Source: VAZQ01 sp963835165 (GTDB lineage: Bacteria; Pseudomonadota; Alphaproteobacteria; Rhizobiales; Xanthobacteraceae). From it: a DNA stretch of 64,000 nt. Within the stretch, counting starts at the first letter, position 1; each line of letters begins with the position of its first letter. The DNA lies in contig CAWIGD010000054.1 in assembly GCA_963835165.1 (NCBI GenBank), forward strand, positions 45,098 through 109,097, written 5' to 3'. Positions 16,929 through 25,138 of this stretch are shown one piece after another. Under the pieces are notes generated by a model. It had not been told where the DNA came from. It saw nothing but the letters and a program-made list of their open reading frames with translations, and did no database searches. Position numbers and translations under genes: made by a program.

Positions 16929-18209
16929 ATGAACATTCTCCTCCTCGGCTCGGGCGGGCGCGAGCATGCGCTGGCCTGGAAAATGACGTCGAGTCCGCTC
17001 GTGCGGCGACTTGTCTGCGCGCCGGGCAATGCCGGTATCGCGCGCGAGTGCGAGGTGGCGGCGCTCGATGCCGCCGACCACGGCGCGGTGATCGCGTTCT
17101 GCCAAGCGCAAAAAATCGACCTTGTCGTGGTCGGACCCGAGGCGCCGCTCTGCGCCGGTATCGTGGACGATCTTGCCGCGGCCGGGATCAAGGCATTCGG
17201 GCCGAGCCGGGCGGCGGCGCAACTGGAAGGCTCCAAGGGTTTCACCAAGGATCTTTGCAAGGCGAACAGCATTCCGACCGCGGCCTATGAACGCTTCACC
17301 GCAGCCGAGCCGGCCAAGAGCTATGTGCGCGCGCGAGGTGCGCCGATCGTGGTGAAGGCTGACGGGCTTGCCGCCGGCAAGGGCGTGGTGGTCGCAACCA
17401 GCCTCGCGGAGGCGGAAGCCGCGATCGACATGATGTTTGGCGGCGCCTTGGGCGAGGCCGGCGCCGACGTAGTCGTGGAAGAATTCCTGCAGGGCGAGGA
17501 AGCCTCCTTCTTCGCGCTCTGCGACGGCGAGACCGCAATTCCGTTCGCCTCGGCCCAGGATCATAAGCGCGCGTTCGACGGCGATGACGGCCCGAATACA
17601 GGCGGCATGGGCGCTTATTCACCGGCACCGGTGATGACGCCCGAGATGTCGCGGCGCGCGATGGACGAGATCGTGCTTCCCACGGTGCGCGCCATGAAGG
17701 CGATGGGCGCGCCCTACAAGGGCGTGCTCTTTGCCGGCCTGATGATCACCGCCGATGGGCCGAAGCTGATCGAATACAACGTGCGTTTCGGCGATCCGGA
17801 ATGTCAGGTGCTGATGCTGCGCCTGATGTCGGACCTGGTGCCGGCGCTGCTCGCCTGTTGCGACGGCATGCTGAAGAATTTCGATCTGCGCTGGTACCCC
17901 GACGCCGCGTTGACCGTGGTGATGGCGGCCAAAGGGTATCCCGGCCCCACGACCAAAGGTTCCGTCATCGAGGGGCTCGAGGCCGCTGCCGAGGTCGAGG
18001 GTGTGGAAATCTTTCATGCCGGCACCAAAGCCGACGGCGGCCGCCTCCTCGCGAACGGCGGGCGCGTGCTCAACGTTTCCGCGCTCGGCAAGACGGTGGC
18101 GCAGGCGCAGGCGCGGGCGTATCAGGCGATCGATCGCATCCGGTGGGCGGACGGTTTCTGCCGTCGCGATATCGGGTTCCGGGCAGTGGAGCGGGAGCGT
18201 AAGGTCTAG
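16929..18209 (+). CDS. purD: Phosphoribosylamine--glycine ligase PurD
   Basis: PurD (GAR synthetase) joins glycine to phosphoribosylamine in the second step of purine synthesis. The 426-residue protein starts MNILLLGSGGREHALAWKM. It shows the ATP-grasp features SKGFTKDLC, IVVKADGLAAGKGVVVA, GPNTGGMGAYSPAPV and EYNVRFGDPECQVLM. The ATG at 16929 gives the usual N-terminus; upstream in-frame codons are non-coding. Its TAG stop (18207-18209) is formed by the CTAG that begins the compound palindromic repeat at 18206, so the repeat arrived at, or defines, the exact 3' end of the gene. Confidence 0.96.
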   Translation: MNILLLGSGGREHALAWKMTSSPLVRRLVCAPGNAGIARECEVAALDAADHGAVIAFCQAQKIDLVVVGPEAPLCAGIVDDLAAAGIKAFGPSRAAAQLEGSKGFTKDLCKANSIPTAAYERFTAAEPAKSYVRARGAPIVVKADGLAAGKGVVVATSLAEAEAAIDMMFGGALGEAGADVVVEEFLQGEEASFFALCDGETAIPFASAQDHKRAFDGDDGPNTGGMGAYSPAPVMTPEMSRRAMDEIVLPTVRAMKAMGAPYKGVLFAGLMITADGPKLIEYNVRFGDPECQVLMLRLMSDLVPALLACCDGMLKNFDLRWYPDAALTVVMAAKGYPGPTTKGSVIEGLEAAAEVEGVEIFHAGTKADGGRLLANGGRVLNVSALGKTVAQAQARAYQAIDRIRWADGFCRRDIGFRAVERERKV

Positions 18210-18372
18210 TGTGGCGCATTTGACGTTCCTATCAGTATTGGCCGCGAGTCCTTCATAGGAACGTCAAATGCAAAGCCACACTAGAGTCATGACTTGCTAG
18301 TGTCCCTTTGTTTCCGACGTTCGTAAAAGCGGATGCTGCGAGATGATACGAACGTCGGAAACGGGACACTAG
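18206..18372. repeat. Compound palindromic element, locus 1 (two inverted hairpin units with a 12-nt spacer)
   Basis: The first unit (18206-18284) runs CTAG to CTAG. Its inner 16-bp stem is ATAGGAACGTCAAATG paired with CATTTGACGTTCCTAT. A 12-nt spacer (18285-18296) follows, then the second unit (18297-18372), whose inner stem is GTTTCCGACGTTCGT paired with ACGAACGTCGGAAAC. Outer stems are CTAGTGTGGC/GCCACACTAG and CTAGTGTCCC/GGGACACTAG. Relative to the copies at 43081 and 50874 this one is inverted. It gives purD its TAG stop and ends 3 nt before the next start codon. I do not recognise it as a named repeat. Confidence 0.9.
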
Positions 18373-18375
18373 GCC

Positions 18376-19284
18376 ATGCCGGATCTTGCCGACCTCTTTC
18401 CCGGCTTCGCCTCCAAGTGGATCGACACCACCGCCGGCCGCGTCTTTGCGCGCACCGGCGGGGAGGGCCCCCCGCTTCTCCTGCTCCACGGCTATCCGCA
18501 AACAAACGTCATGTGGCACCGGGTTGCTCCGGCCCTGGCGCAACATTTCAGCCTGATCATGCCGGACTTGCCCGGCTACGGCTGGTCCGGCGCGCCCGCA
18601 TCCGACGCGACGCACGCGCCCTACACCAAGCGCGCCATGGCGAACGCGATGATCGAGCTGATGGAGGCGCTCGGCCACGTGCACTTTCGTCTCGCCGGGC
18701 ACGATCGCGGCGGGCGCGTTGCCTATCGGCTCGCGCTCGATCATCCCGGACGACTCGCCAAGCTTGCCACGCTCGACATCGTGCCGACCTGGGCGATGTG
18801 GCACCACATGGACGCCCGTCTTGCAAACCGTGCCTGGCATTGGATGTTCCTCGCGCTGCCAGCTCCGTTCCCCGAGACCATGATCGGCAAGGATCCCCTG
18901 TTCTTTTTCGATTCGCGCGCGGCGGCCGGAACCAAGATCAAGAGCCTGTCGGCGTTCGACCCGCGCGCGCTCGCGCACTATCATGCGTTCTTCAGCGACC
19001 CCGTCCGCATCCACGCCACCTGCGAGGACTATCGCGCCGGCCGCACCACCGATCTCACTCACGACGAGGAGTCGCGTGCCGCAGCCAAGAAGATCACCTG
19101 CCCGATGCTGGCGATCTGGGGCGGCGCCGGGGGCATCCCGGCGGAGACCGACGATCCGCTTGCGACTTGGCGCGAATGGGCCGCGGACGTGCAGGGCTTT
19201 GCGATCGACAGCGGGCATTATCTCGCCGAAGAGGCGCCGCAGGCGACGGCCGAGGCGCTGATCGCGTTTTTCACGCGGCCCTGA
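18376..19284 (+). CDS. Haloacetate/fluoroacetate dehalogenase homologue (alpha/beta hydrolase)
   Basis: The 302-residue protein is a close homologue of the fluoroacetate dehalogenase characterised from Rhodopseudomonas palustris (RPA1163), compared from memory. The key residues are all present: nucleophile D110 with R111 and R114 (AGHDRGGR), acid D134 (TLDI), the halide pocket H155, W156 (AWHWMF) and Y219 (CEDYRAG), and base H281 (DSGHYL, one residue later than in RPA1163). The predicted reaction is haloacetate to glycolate plus halide; activity on fluoride is inference. The start is 3 nt downstream of the palindromic element at 18297-18372, so its translation initiation region lies in a hairpin arm and no clear ribosome site is seen. 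Confidence 0.87.
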   Translation: MPDLADLFPGFASKWIDTTAGRVFARTGGEGPPLLLLHGYPQTNVMWHRVAPALAQHFSLIMPDLPGYGWSGAPASDATHAPYTKRAMANAMIELMEALGHVHFRLAGHDRGGRVAYRLALDHPGRLAKLATLDIVPTWAMWHHMDARLANRAWHWMFLALPAPFPETMIGKDPLFFFDSRAAAGTKIKSLSAFDPRALAHYHAFFSDPVRIHATCEDYRAGRTTDLTHDEESRAAAKKITCPMLAIWGGAGGIPAETDDPLATWREWAADVQGFAIDSGHYLAEEAPQATAEALIAFFTRP

Positions 19285-19310
19285 GGCAGGGCACGCGCAA
19301 CATTCCCGGT

Positions 19311-19421
19311 TGTCATCGTCCGCGAAAGCGGGGACCCGGTACCTTTCTATTCGGCGTGTGACATAGTAGCGCCTCACACCCAACGCAGTGAATACTGGTC
19401 CCCGCCTGCGCGGAGAGGACA
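19311..19421. repeat. Imperfect inverted repeat of the TGTCATC...GCGGGGACC type
   Basis: The left arm (TGTCATCGTCCGCGAAAGCG, then GGGACCCGGTA) pairs imperfectly with the right arm (TACTGGTCCCCGCCTGCG, then CGGAGAGGACA). An inner GTGTGA/TCACAC pair lies near the centre. Such elements with a GGGGACC core are widespread between genes in Bradyrhizobium-like genomes. It lies between the dehalogenase and the phosphotransferase genes. The degenerate arms suggest an old copy. Confidence 0.7.
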
Positions 19422-19441
19422 GCGGTGAATGGATGTGTGCG

Positions 19442-20527
19442 ATGCCTGCGATCGACCGCCAGACCACGTTTTCGGGAACCAAGGAAGTTGCCGGCGTGCT
19501 GGCTATCGACGCCGCCCGGCTCGAAACATTTCTGGTTTCACGACTGCCGGATTTCAAAGGGCCCCTGCGCGTGCAGCAGTTCAAGGGCGGGCAATCGAAT
19601 CCCACCTATCTGCTGGAGACGCCCGCGCGCCGCTTCGTGTTGCGGCGCAAGCCGCCGGGCAAGCTGTTGCCGTCCGCGCATGCGGTCGACCGCGAGTTCC
19701 GGGTCATCAGCGCGCTCCATGCGCAAGGCTTTCCGGTCGCCGTGCCGGTGCTCTATTGCGATGACGCCGGCATCGCCGGGACGCCGTTCTATGTGATGAA
19801 TCATGTCGACGGTCGCGTGATCTGGGAGCCGCACATGCCCGATGCGGACGCCGCCGAGCGCACGGCGGTCTATGACGCGATGAATGCTACGCTCGCGCGC
19901 CTCCATTCGTTCGATCCGGCCGCGCTCGGTCTTGCGGACTTCGGCCGCGGCGAGAACTATGTCGGCCGTCAGGTCGAGCGCTGGTCGAAGCAGTACCGTG
20001 CCTCCGAGACCGAAAAGATCGACGAGATGGAAGGGCTGATCGCCTGGCTTCCGGCGCATCTGCCGCCGCCGGCGCCGGTGCGGCTCGTTCATGGCGACTA
20101 CCGCCTCGACAACATCATCCTGTCATCGCGTGGGCCGAACATCCTCGCCGTGCTCGACTGGGAGCTGTCCACGCTGGGCGATCCGCTCGCCGACCTCGCC
20201 TATCACCTGATGCAGTGGCACATGCCGCCGTCTGAAACCGGCGCCGGCGTCGGCACGCTGCTAGGGCACGATCTCGGCCGCCTCGGGATTCCCACGCGGG
20301 CAGACTATGTCGACGCCTATGTCGCGCGGACCGGCCTCGACCCCCGTCCCCATCTGGCGGTCTATCTCGCCTACAATTTCTTCCGCCTGGCGGCGATTCT
20401 GCAGGGTATCGTCGGCCGCGTGCGCGACGGCACCGCCACCAGTGAGACCGCCGCCGCCATGGCGCCGCTGGTGCGCCCGCTTGCCGCCACCGCCTGGGAT
20501 TTTGCAAGCGAGGCGGGCGCGCGATGA
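19442..20527 (+). CDS. APH-type phosphotransferase family protein
   Basis: The 361-residue protein has the aminoglycoside-phosphotransferase/choline-kinase fold: a Gly-rich QFKGGQSNPTYLLETP loop, the catalytic VHGDYRLDNIILS (Asp of HGDxxxxN), and the metal-binding VLDWELSTLGDPLADLA. It resembles the group found with acyl-CoA dehydrogenases in fatty-acid metabolism rather than drug-resistance enzymes; the substrate is unknown. The ATG at 19442 was chosen, with ATG at 19433 a near alternative and GGAGAGGA slightly upstream. It overlaps the patatin gene by 4 nt, so the two may share a lipid-related role. Confidence 0.85.
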   Translation: MPAIDRQTTFSGTKEVAGVLAIDAARLETFLVSRLPDFKGPLRVQQFKGGQSNPTYLLETPARRFVLRRKPPGKLLPSAHAVDREFRVISALHAQGFPVAVPVLYCDDAGIAGTPFYVMNHVDGRVIWEPHMPDADAAERTAVYDAMNATLARLHSFDPAALGLADFGRGENYVGRQVERWSKQYRASETEKIDEMEGLIAWLPAHLPPPAPVRLVHGDYRLDNIILSSRGPNILAVLDWELSTLGDPLADLAYHLMQWHMPPSETGAGVGTLLGHDLGRLGIPTRADYVDAYVARTGLDPRPHLAVYLAYNFFRLAAILQGIVGRVRDGTATSETAAAMAPLVRPLAATAWDFASEAGAR

Positions 20528-21348
20528 CAAAGAGCTTCGCGCTCGCGCTTGGCGGCGGCGGAGCGCGCGGGCTCGCGCATATCGCGGTGCTCGAAGCGCT
20601 CGACGAAATGGGCAGGAAGCCCGTCGCCATCGCCGGCACGTCGATCGGCTCGCTGATCGGCGCCGCCTATGCCGCCGGGATGTCGGGCAAGCAGATCCGA
20701 CGCTTCGTGATCAGGCTCGCCCATAACCGCGCGGACGTGTTCCGCCGGCTCATCGCCACGCGTGCCGGCACGTTTGCAAACCTGTTCAGCCTGGGCTTCG
20801 GCAGTGCCACCTTGGTCGATGCGGAAAAATTCTGCCGACAGTTCCTGCCCGACCGCGTGCCGGAGGATTTCGACGAGCTGGAAATTCCGTTGACCATCGT
20901 CGCCACCGATCTCTATCGGAGGCAACAAGCGGTGTTCTCGTCGGGCGCGCTTCGGCCGGCACTGGCCGCCTCGATCGCGCTGCCGACGGTGATGCGGCCG
21001 GTCATCGTGAACGGCCGGATTCTGATCGACGGCGGCGCGACCAATCCGCTCCCGTTCGACCATTTGGGTGCGCTCGCCGACATCGTCGTCGCGGTGGACA
21101 TTTCCGGCGAGCCAGCCGAGCGGCGCGATATCCCCAATCCGTGGGAATGCCTGCTCACGACCGTGCTCGTGATGGGCAATGCCATCACCGCGGAGAAAGT
21201 TAAACATGGCGCACCCGACCTGATCGTGCGGCCCAAGGTCGGGTCATTCCGCGCGCTCGATTTCCTGCAGGCGAGCGCAATCTTGCGGACAGCAGAGCCG
21301 GTCAAGGCGGAAGTAAAGGAGAAATTGACTGCGCTGTTGGATGGTTAG
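20524..21348 (+). CDS. Patatin-like phospholipase family protein (RssA type)
   Basis: The 274-residue protein has the patatin Ser-Asp dyad and oxyanion loop: LALGGGGARGLAHIAVLE (about 7-24), the nucleophile elbow GTSIGS with S40, and ILIDGGATNPLPFDHLG with the catalytic Asp. There is no signal peptide, so it is probably cytoplasmic or membrane-associated, cleaving acyl esters of lipids. Its ATGA start overlaps the stop of the phosphotransferase gene, which suggests translational coupling. Confidence 0.9.
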   Translation: MTKSFALALGGGGARGLAHIAVLEALDEMGRKPVAIAGTSIGSLIGAAYAAGMSGKQIRRFVIRLAHNRADVFRRLIATRAGTFANLFSLGFGSATLVDAEKFCRQFLPDRVPEDFDELEIPLTIVATDLYRRQQAVFSSGALRPALAASIALPTVMRPVIVNGRILIDGGATNPLPFDHLGALADIVVAVDISGEPAERRDIPNPWECLLTTVLVMGNAITAEKVKHGAPDLIVRPKVGSFRALDFLQASAILRTAEPVKAEVKEKLTALLDG

Positions 21349-21416
21349 CAATTACCTCGTCGCCGTCGGTCGGCCGGGGAACACGAAGTCCCGCGTTGCA
21401 GGGGAAGACCAGATGG

Positions 21417-21695
21417 TCAGCGAACGTCGCAGCGCTTGGAATCCTCCAGCGAGGCGGGGGTGAGATTGATCCAATTTGCGGCCGCGAAATAGCACACCGC
21501 CACCGACTTTTCCTTCTGCAACGTCACCACGAAGATTTCCCGGTTGTCGGTCGCTTCCCCACGCGCGAAGGTCACGCTCTTGATCTCGTAGCCCTTTCCG
21601 ACGATGGCCTTGAAGGCCTGCTGCTCCTGTGCGAGCCCGTCCCGGGCTTGGGCAATGGCGATGCAAGCAACTGCGAGCGCGCACAGTTTCTTCAC
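21417..21695 (-). CDS. Small secreted hypothetical protein
   Basis: This 92-residue protein begins with a signal peptide (MKKLCALAVACIAIAQARDG, then LAQ, cleavage near residue 23). The mature part has two cysteines (AVCYF and the C-terminal KRCDVR), which could form one disulphide. A ribosome site (GAGGA) precedes the start. No family is recognised. It stands alone between the patatin gene and tadA. Confidence 0.65.
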   Translation of the reverse strand: MKKLCALAVACIAIAQARDGLAQEQQAFKAIVGKGYEIKSVTFARGEATDNREIFVVTLQKEKSVAVCYFAAANWINLTPASLEDSKRCDVR

Positions 21696-21727
21696 GAGTT
21701 CCTCCTCGATTCGGCGTTCGGCGGATA

Positions 21728-21775
21728 CTAGAGCATGATCGCGGAAAGTTGCAGAATTTCAGGACAAGGTCATGC
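21728..21775. repeat. Degenerate AGAGCATGATC-type intergenic palindrome
   Basis: The sequence starts CTAGAGCATGATC, passes through GGAAAG, and ends GGTCATGC, forming a weak inverted repeat around the GCATGA/TCATGC ends. Similar elements occur at 52871 and 60834 in this window, and the type is common between genes in Hyphomicrobiales. It lies just upstream of the small secreted gene on the minus strand. Confidence 0.55.
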
Positions 21776-21922
21776 GACGGAAACGGATACTTAGGACGAA
21801 CCGAGAATTCAATTCGCGGGTGACGTGCGCGCGCAACGTCACCAGATGAGCCGACGTGCGCCAGGGAGCGCACCGGCGCACCCCAAGCGATTCCGGTGCC
21901 TCGATACCAAGCTTGCCGTCGT

Positions 21923-22369
21923 TCAGCGACGCGCGGCGAAAAACGTCCGCAGCAAGGCCGCGGCCTCGGTCTCGCCGATGCCGCCATAGACCTCCGGCCG
22001 GTGCAGGCAGGTGGGAGCGGAGAAATAGCGCACGCCGCTTTCGACCGCGCCGCCTTTGGGATCGGCGGCACCGTAATAGAGCCGCCGGATGCGGGCGAAC
22101 GAGATCGCCGCTGCGCACATTGTGCAGGGCTCGAGCGTAACGTAAAGGTCGCAGTCGACCAGCCGCTCGCTCCCGAGCGCCTCCGCCGCCCGCCGGATCG
22201 CGACCATCTCCGCATGCGCGGTGGGATCGCGCTCCGCGAGCGTGCGGTTGCCGGCCTGGGCGATCAAGTCGCCGTCGCACACGATCACGCAGCCGATCGG
22301 CACCTCGCCGGCGTCGGCCGCCGCGTGCGCCTCGTCGAGTGCAAGTTCCATGAACGTATGCGTCGGCAT
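21923..22369 (-). CDS. tadA: tRNA-specific adenosine deaminase TadA (nucleoside deaminase)
   Basis: TadA converts A34 to inosine in tRNA-Arg(ACG). The 148-residue protein has the cytidine-deaminase zinc site: H52-A-E54 (DPTAHAEMVAIRR) and P81-C82-T-M-C85 (LEPCTMCAAAI). PIGCVIV lies at the N-terminus and YYGAADPKGGAVESG follows the site, as in TadA. The ATG at 22369 gives MPTHTFMELALDEA, a typical start; further upstream in-frame codons are unlikely to be coding. It is divergent from rluB at 22487. Confidence 0.92.
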   Translation of the reverse strand: MPTHTFMELALDEAHAAADAGEVPIGCVIVCDGDLIAQAGNRTLAERDPTAHAEMVAIRRAAEALGSERLVDCDLYVTLEPCTMCAAAISFARIRRLYYGAADPKGGAVESGVRYFSAPTCLHRPEVYGGIGETEAAALLRTFFAARR

Positions 22370-22486
22370 GACCGCTGTCAGGTTGTGTGTCCACCGCGGA
22401 CGGCGGTGGCGCACCGCTTTCGGGACACGCGTCCATAACTTTGCTATCACGCGACGTCTTGAGCAGCGAGCCTAACGATAGGGCAC

Positions 22487-23534
22487 ATGAACGGGCAAAA
22501 CGAGCATTCGCCGGCCGGGGAGCGCATTGCCAAGGTGATCGCGCGGGCGGGCCTTGCCTCGCGCCGCGAGGCCGAGGCCTGGATCGCGGCCGGGCGCGTT
22601 GCGGTCAATGGCAAGCTGGTCGCGTCACCCGCGCTCAACGTCGAGGCCCGCGACCGCATCGAAGTCGATGGCCAGCCGCTGCCCATGCGCGAGCGAACGC
22701 GGCTCTTCCTCTATCACAAGCAACGCGGCCTGTTGACGACGCACGCCGACCCCGGCGGTCGCCCGACCATTTTCAGCGTGCTGCCGAAGGATCTGCCGCG
22801 TCTCATCAGCGTGGGACGCCTCGATCTCAATACCGAGGGGCTGTTGTTGCTCACGAACGATGGCGGCCTCGCCCGTGCGCTCGAACTGCCGGCGACCGGA
22901 TGGCTGCGGCGCTATCGCGTGCGCGCACATGGCAGCGTGGCGCAGGCGCAGCTCGATTCGTTGCGACGCGGCATCACCATCGACGGCGTGCGCTATGGTG
23001 AAATCGAGGCCACCGTCGATCGCCCGCAGGGCAGCAACGTCTGGCTCACATTCGCGATCCGCGAGGGCAAGAACCGCGAGGTCAAGAACGTGCTCGGCCA
23101 TCTCGGGCTGGCGGTGAACCGTCTGATCCGGGTTTCGTTCGGTCCGTTCCGGCTCGGCGATCTGCCTGAAGGCGCGATCGAAGAGGTGAAAACGCGGACC
23201 TTGCGTGATCAGCTCGGCGACCGGATCGCGGCTTTGGCCAGTGCGGATTTCTCCGGGCCCAGGATCGAGCGCAAGGCCGCGGTGGTCTCCGCCCCGCACC
23301 GTAACCCCGCGGTGGCGCGCGCAGGGCGATCCCCGAAGGCGGACGGGACGTTCCGCGCCGGCCTCCCCCGACGCTCGGGTTCGCCCGCCGCCTCAGGATC
23401 AAGCAGAGCGCAAGCGTCCGCCCCGCACGCGCAAGAATCGCCGGCGCGATGCCGAGCGCTTCGGTCAGCCGGAACTCGCGCGGCGGGAAAAAAAGGCGCG
23501 CGGCCGCCGGTCCCCGCCGGGCAAGAGGCGCTGA
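22487..23534 (+). CDS. rluB: 23S rRNA pseudouridine synthase of the RluB/RsuA family, tail frameshifted
   Basis: The N-terminal 250 residues form an S4 RNA-binding domain (about 10-60, IARAGLASRREAEAWI) and a pseudouridine synthase domain with the catalytic Asp at D113 (GRLDLNTEGLLLLTND). KNREVKNVLGHLGLAVNRLIR is typical of RluB. As given, the frame has no stop and runs on into rsmD, ending at 24091 (534 codons). After about 23370 a second frame encodes a basic tail (RKNRRRDAERFG, then REKKARGRRSPPGKRR) ending in TGA at 23532-23534, which overlaps the rsmD ATG. One extra C in the CCCCC run at 23365-23369 explains both observations. The end given assumes that correction. Confidence 0.82.
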
Positions 23535-24091
23535 TGCGCATCGTCGGCGGGCGTTTGCGCGGCCGCCCGCTCGCGGTCCCGACGTCGCAGGCGATCAGGC
23601 CGACCGCCGACCGGCTGCGCGAATCGCTGTTCAACATTCTCGTCCATGCCTATGGCGATCCGATCGCCGACGCGCGTGTGCTCGATCTGTTTGCGGGCAC
23701 CGGCGCGCTCGGGCTCGAGGCGCTGTCCCGCGGCGCCGCCTTTGCGCTGTTCATCGACGAGGGAGCGGAGGCACGCGCGCTGCTGCGCGAGAACGTGGCG
23801 ACGCTGGGATTAGGCGGCACCACCCGTATCTTTCGGCGCGATGCCACCAAGCTCGGGGCGGCGCATCCGATCGAGGCGTTCTCGCTGGCCTTCCTTGATC
23901 CGCCATACGGCCGCGGCCTTGCCGAGCAGGCGCTCGCCTCGGCACGCGCGGGTGGATGGCTCGCGCCTGGCGCGCTGGTGGTGGTGGAGGAGGCCGCGAC
24001 GCCTGGCTTCGCTACCCCCGAGGGATTCGATGAACTCGAGCGGCGCAATTACGACGAGAGCGCGCTCACCGTGCTGCGGCACCGCGCCTGA
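23534..24091 (+). CDS. rsmD: 16S rRNA (guanine(966)-N(2))-methyltransferase RsmD
   Basis: RsmD methylates G966 of 16S rRNA using SAM. The 185-residue segment starts MRIVGGRLRGRPLAVP, the standard RsmD N-terminus. It has the SAM-binding motif VLDLFAGTGALGLEALSRGA and the catalytic FLDPPYGRG. In the sequence as given it is in frame with the rluB reading frame with no stop between, making an apparent fusion. The preserved TGATG overlap in the other frame argues that it is normally a separate, coupled gene. Confidence 0.9.
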   Translation: MRIVGGRLRGRPLAVPTSQAIRPTADRLRESLFNILVHAYGDPIADARVLDLFAGTGALGLEALSRGAAFALFIDEGAEARALLRENVATLGLGGTTRIFRRDATKLGAAHPIEAFSLAFLDPPYGRGLAEQALASARAGGWLAPGALVVVEEAATPGFATPEGFDELERRNYDESALTVLRHRA

Positions 24092-24101
24092 CAGGCGTCG
24101 C

Positions 24102-25076
24102 TTAATCCGCGCTGAAGCCGCTCGCCTTGATCGGGGGCGCCCATTTCTCGATCTCCATGCGCACCAACTCGCCGAGGTGCTCCGGGGTGCGCCGTTCGAC
24201 CGGTGGCACGGTCAGCCCCAACTCTTCCATGCGAACGGAGAGCGCCGGGTTGTTCAGCGCCCTGCTGGTGGCGGCATTGAGCCGCCGGATGATCGGCTCG
24301 GGCGTCCCCTTCGGGAAGAAGAAGGCGTTCCAGCCGTCGGCGTCGACGTCGGCGAGACCCTGCTCGAGTGCGGTGGGCAACTGCGGCAGCACCGAAGCGC
24401 GGCGCGTGGAGAGGAGGGCGACGGGTTTCACCAGCTTGCCCTGGATCGGCGGCAACCCGGTCGAGATCACCTCGCACATGAAATCGATCCGGCCCGCGAT
24501 CAAGTCCTGCAGCGCCGGCCCGGCGCCGCGGTAGGGAACATGGGTGACGCTCGTGCCCATGCGGTAATTGAGCAACAGGCAAGCGATATGCGTGGCGGAG
24601 CCGGCGCCCGCCGAGCCGTATTGCAGCTTGGCCTGGTTCGCCTGCACGTAGGCGACAAACTCCGGCAGGGAATTGGCGGGAAAGTCATTGCGTACGATGA
24701 GCACTTTGGTGTTTTCCACCACGACGCCGACCGGCGCGAAGTCGCTCTCGGAATTGTAGAGCGGTTTCTTGTAGAGCGACTGGTTGTAGGCATGGGTGCC
24801 GCCATTGCCGAGCACGAGCAGATAGCCATCGGGGGAGGCCTTGGCCACCCGATTGGAGCCGGTCATGCCACCGGCACCGCCCATGTTTTCCACCACGATC
24901 TGCTGGCCAAGGCTTTCGCTCACGCGCGGCGCTATGAGCCGGGCCGCGACATCGACCGGACCGCCGGCGGTAAACGGAACCACCATGGTCACCGGCCGCG
25001 TCGGCCATTCCTGCGCGGCGGCGGTTGCGGTGAGCGTCATCGCCGTCGCGAACGCCCATGCCGTCACCTGTGCCAT
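24102..25076 (-). CDS. TctC/Bug family solute receptor (cluster member 4)
   Basis: This 324-residue periplasmic receptor has a signal peptide ending TATAAAQ. The family hallmarks follow: EWPTRPVTMVVPFTAGGPVDVAARL, ENMGGAGGMTGSNRVAKASPDGY, HVPYRGAGPALQDLIAGRIDFM and GWNAFFFPKGTPEP. It is the last of four adjacent, similar receptors on the minus strand (24102-28362), none with a TctA or TctB partner. The ATG at 25076 gives a proper signal peptide; an AGGGG site lies 11 nt upstream. The cognate solute is unknown, with carboxylates or aromatic acids likely for the family. Confidence 0.9.
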   Translation of the reverse strand: MAQVTAWAFATAMTLTATAAAQEWPTRPVTMVVPFTAGGPVDVAARLIAPRVSESLGQQIVVENMGGAGGMTGSNRVAKASPDGYLLVLGNGGTHAYNQSLYKKPLYNSESDFAPVGVVVENTKVLIVRNDFPANSLPEFVAYVQANQAKLQYGSAGAGSATHIACLLLNYRMGTSVTHVPYRGAGPALQDLIAGRIDFMCEVISTGLPPIQGKLVKPVALLSTRRASVLPQLPTALEQGLADVDADGWNAFFFPKGTPEPIIRRLNAATSRALNNPALSVRMEELGLTVPPVERRTPEHLGELVRMEIEKWAPPIKASGFSAD

Positions 25077-25138
25077 TGTCGCTTTGCCCCTGATCGAAGG
25101 CGCTAGCCGGCGGTCGAGCGCGTGCGTGGATGCCAGCA

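Noticed and set aside
18206..18372. Compound hairpins as a CRISPR or toxin-antitoxin RNA repeat
   Set aside because: Only one pair per locus, no regular spacers or cas genes, and no small ORF inside.
23489..23496. A7 run as a programmed frameshift site for rluB
   Set aside because: The basic tail in the alternative frame already begins about 100 bases upstream, so slippage here would not produce it; the C run at 23365 fits better.
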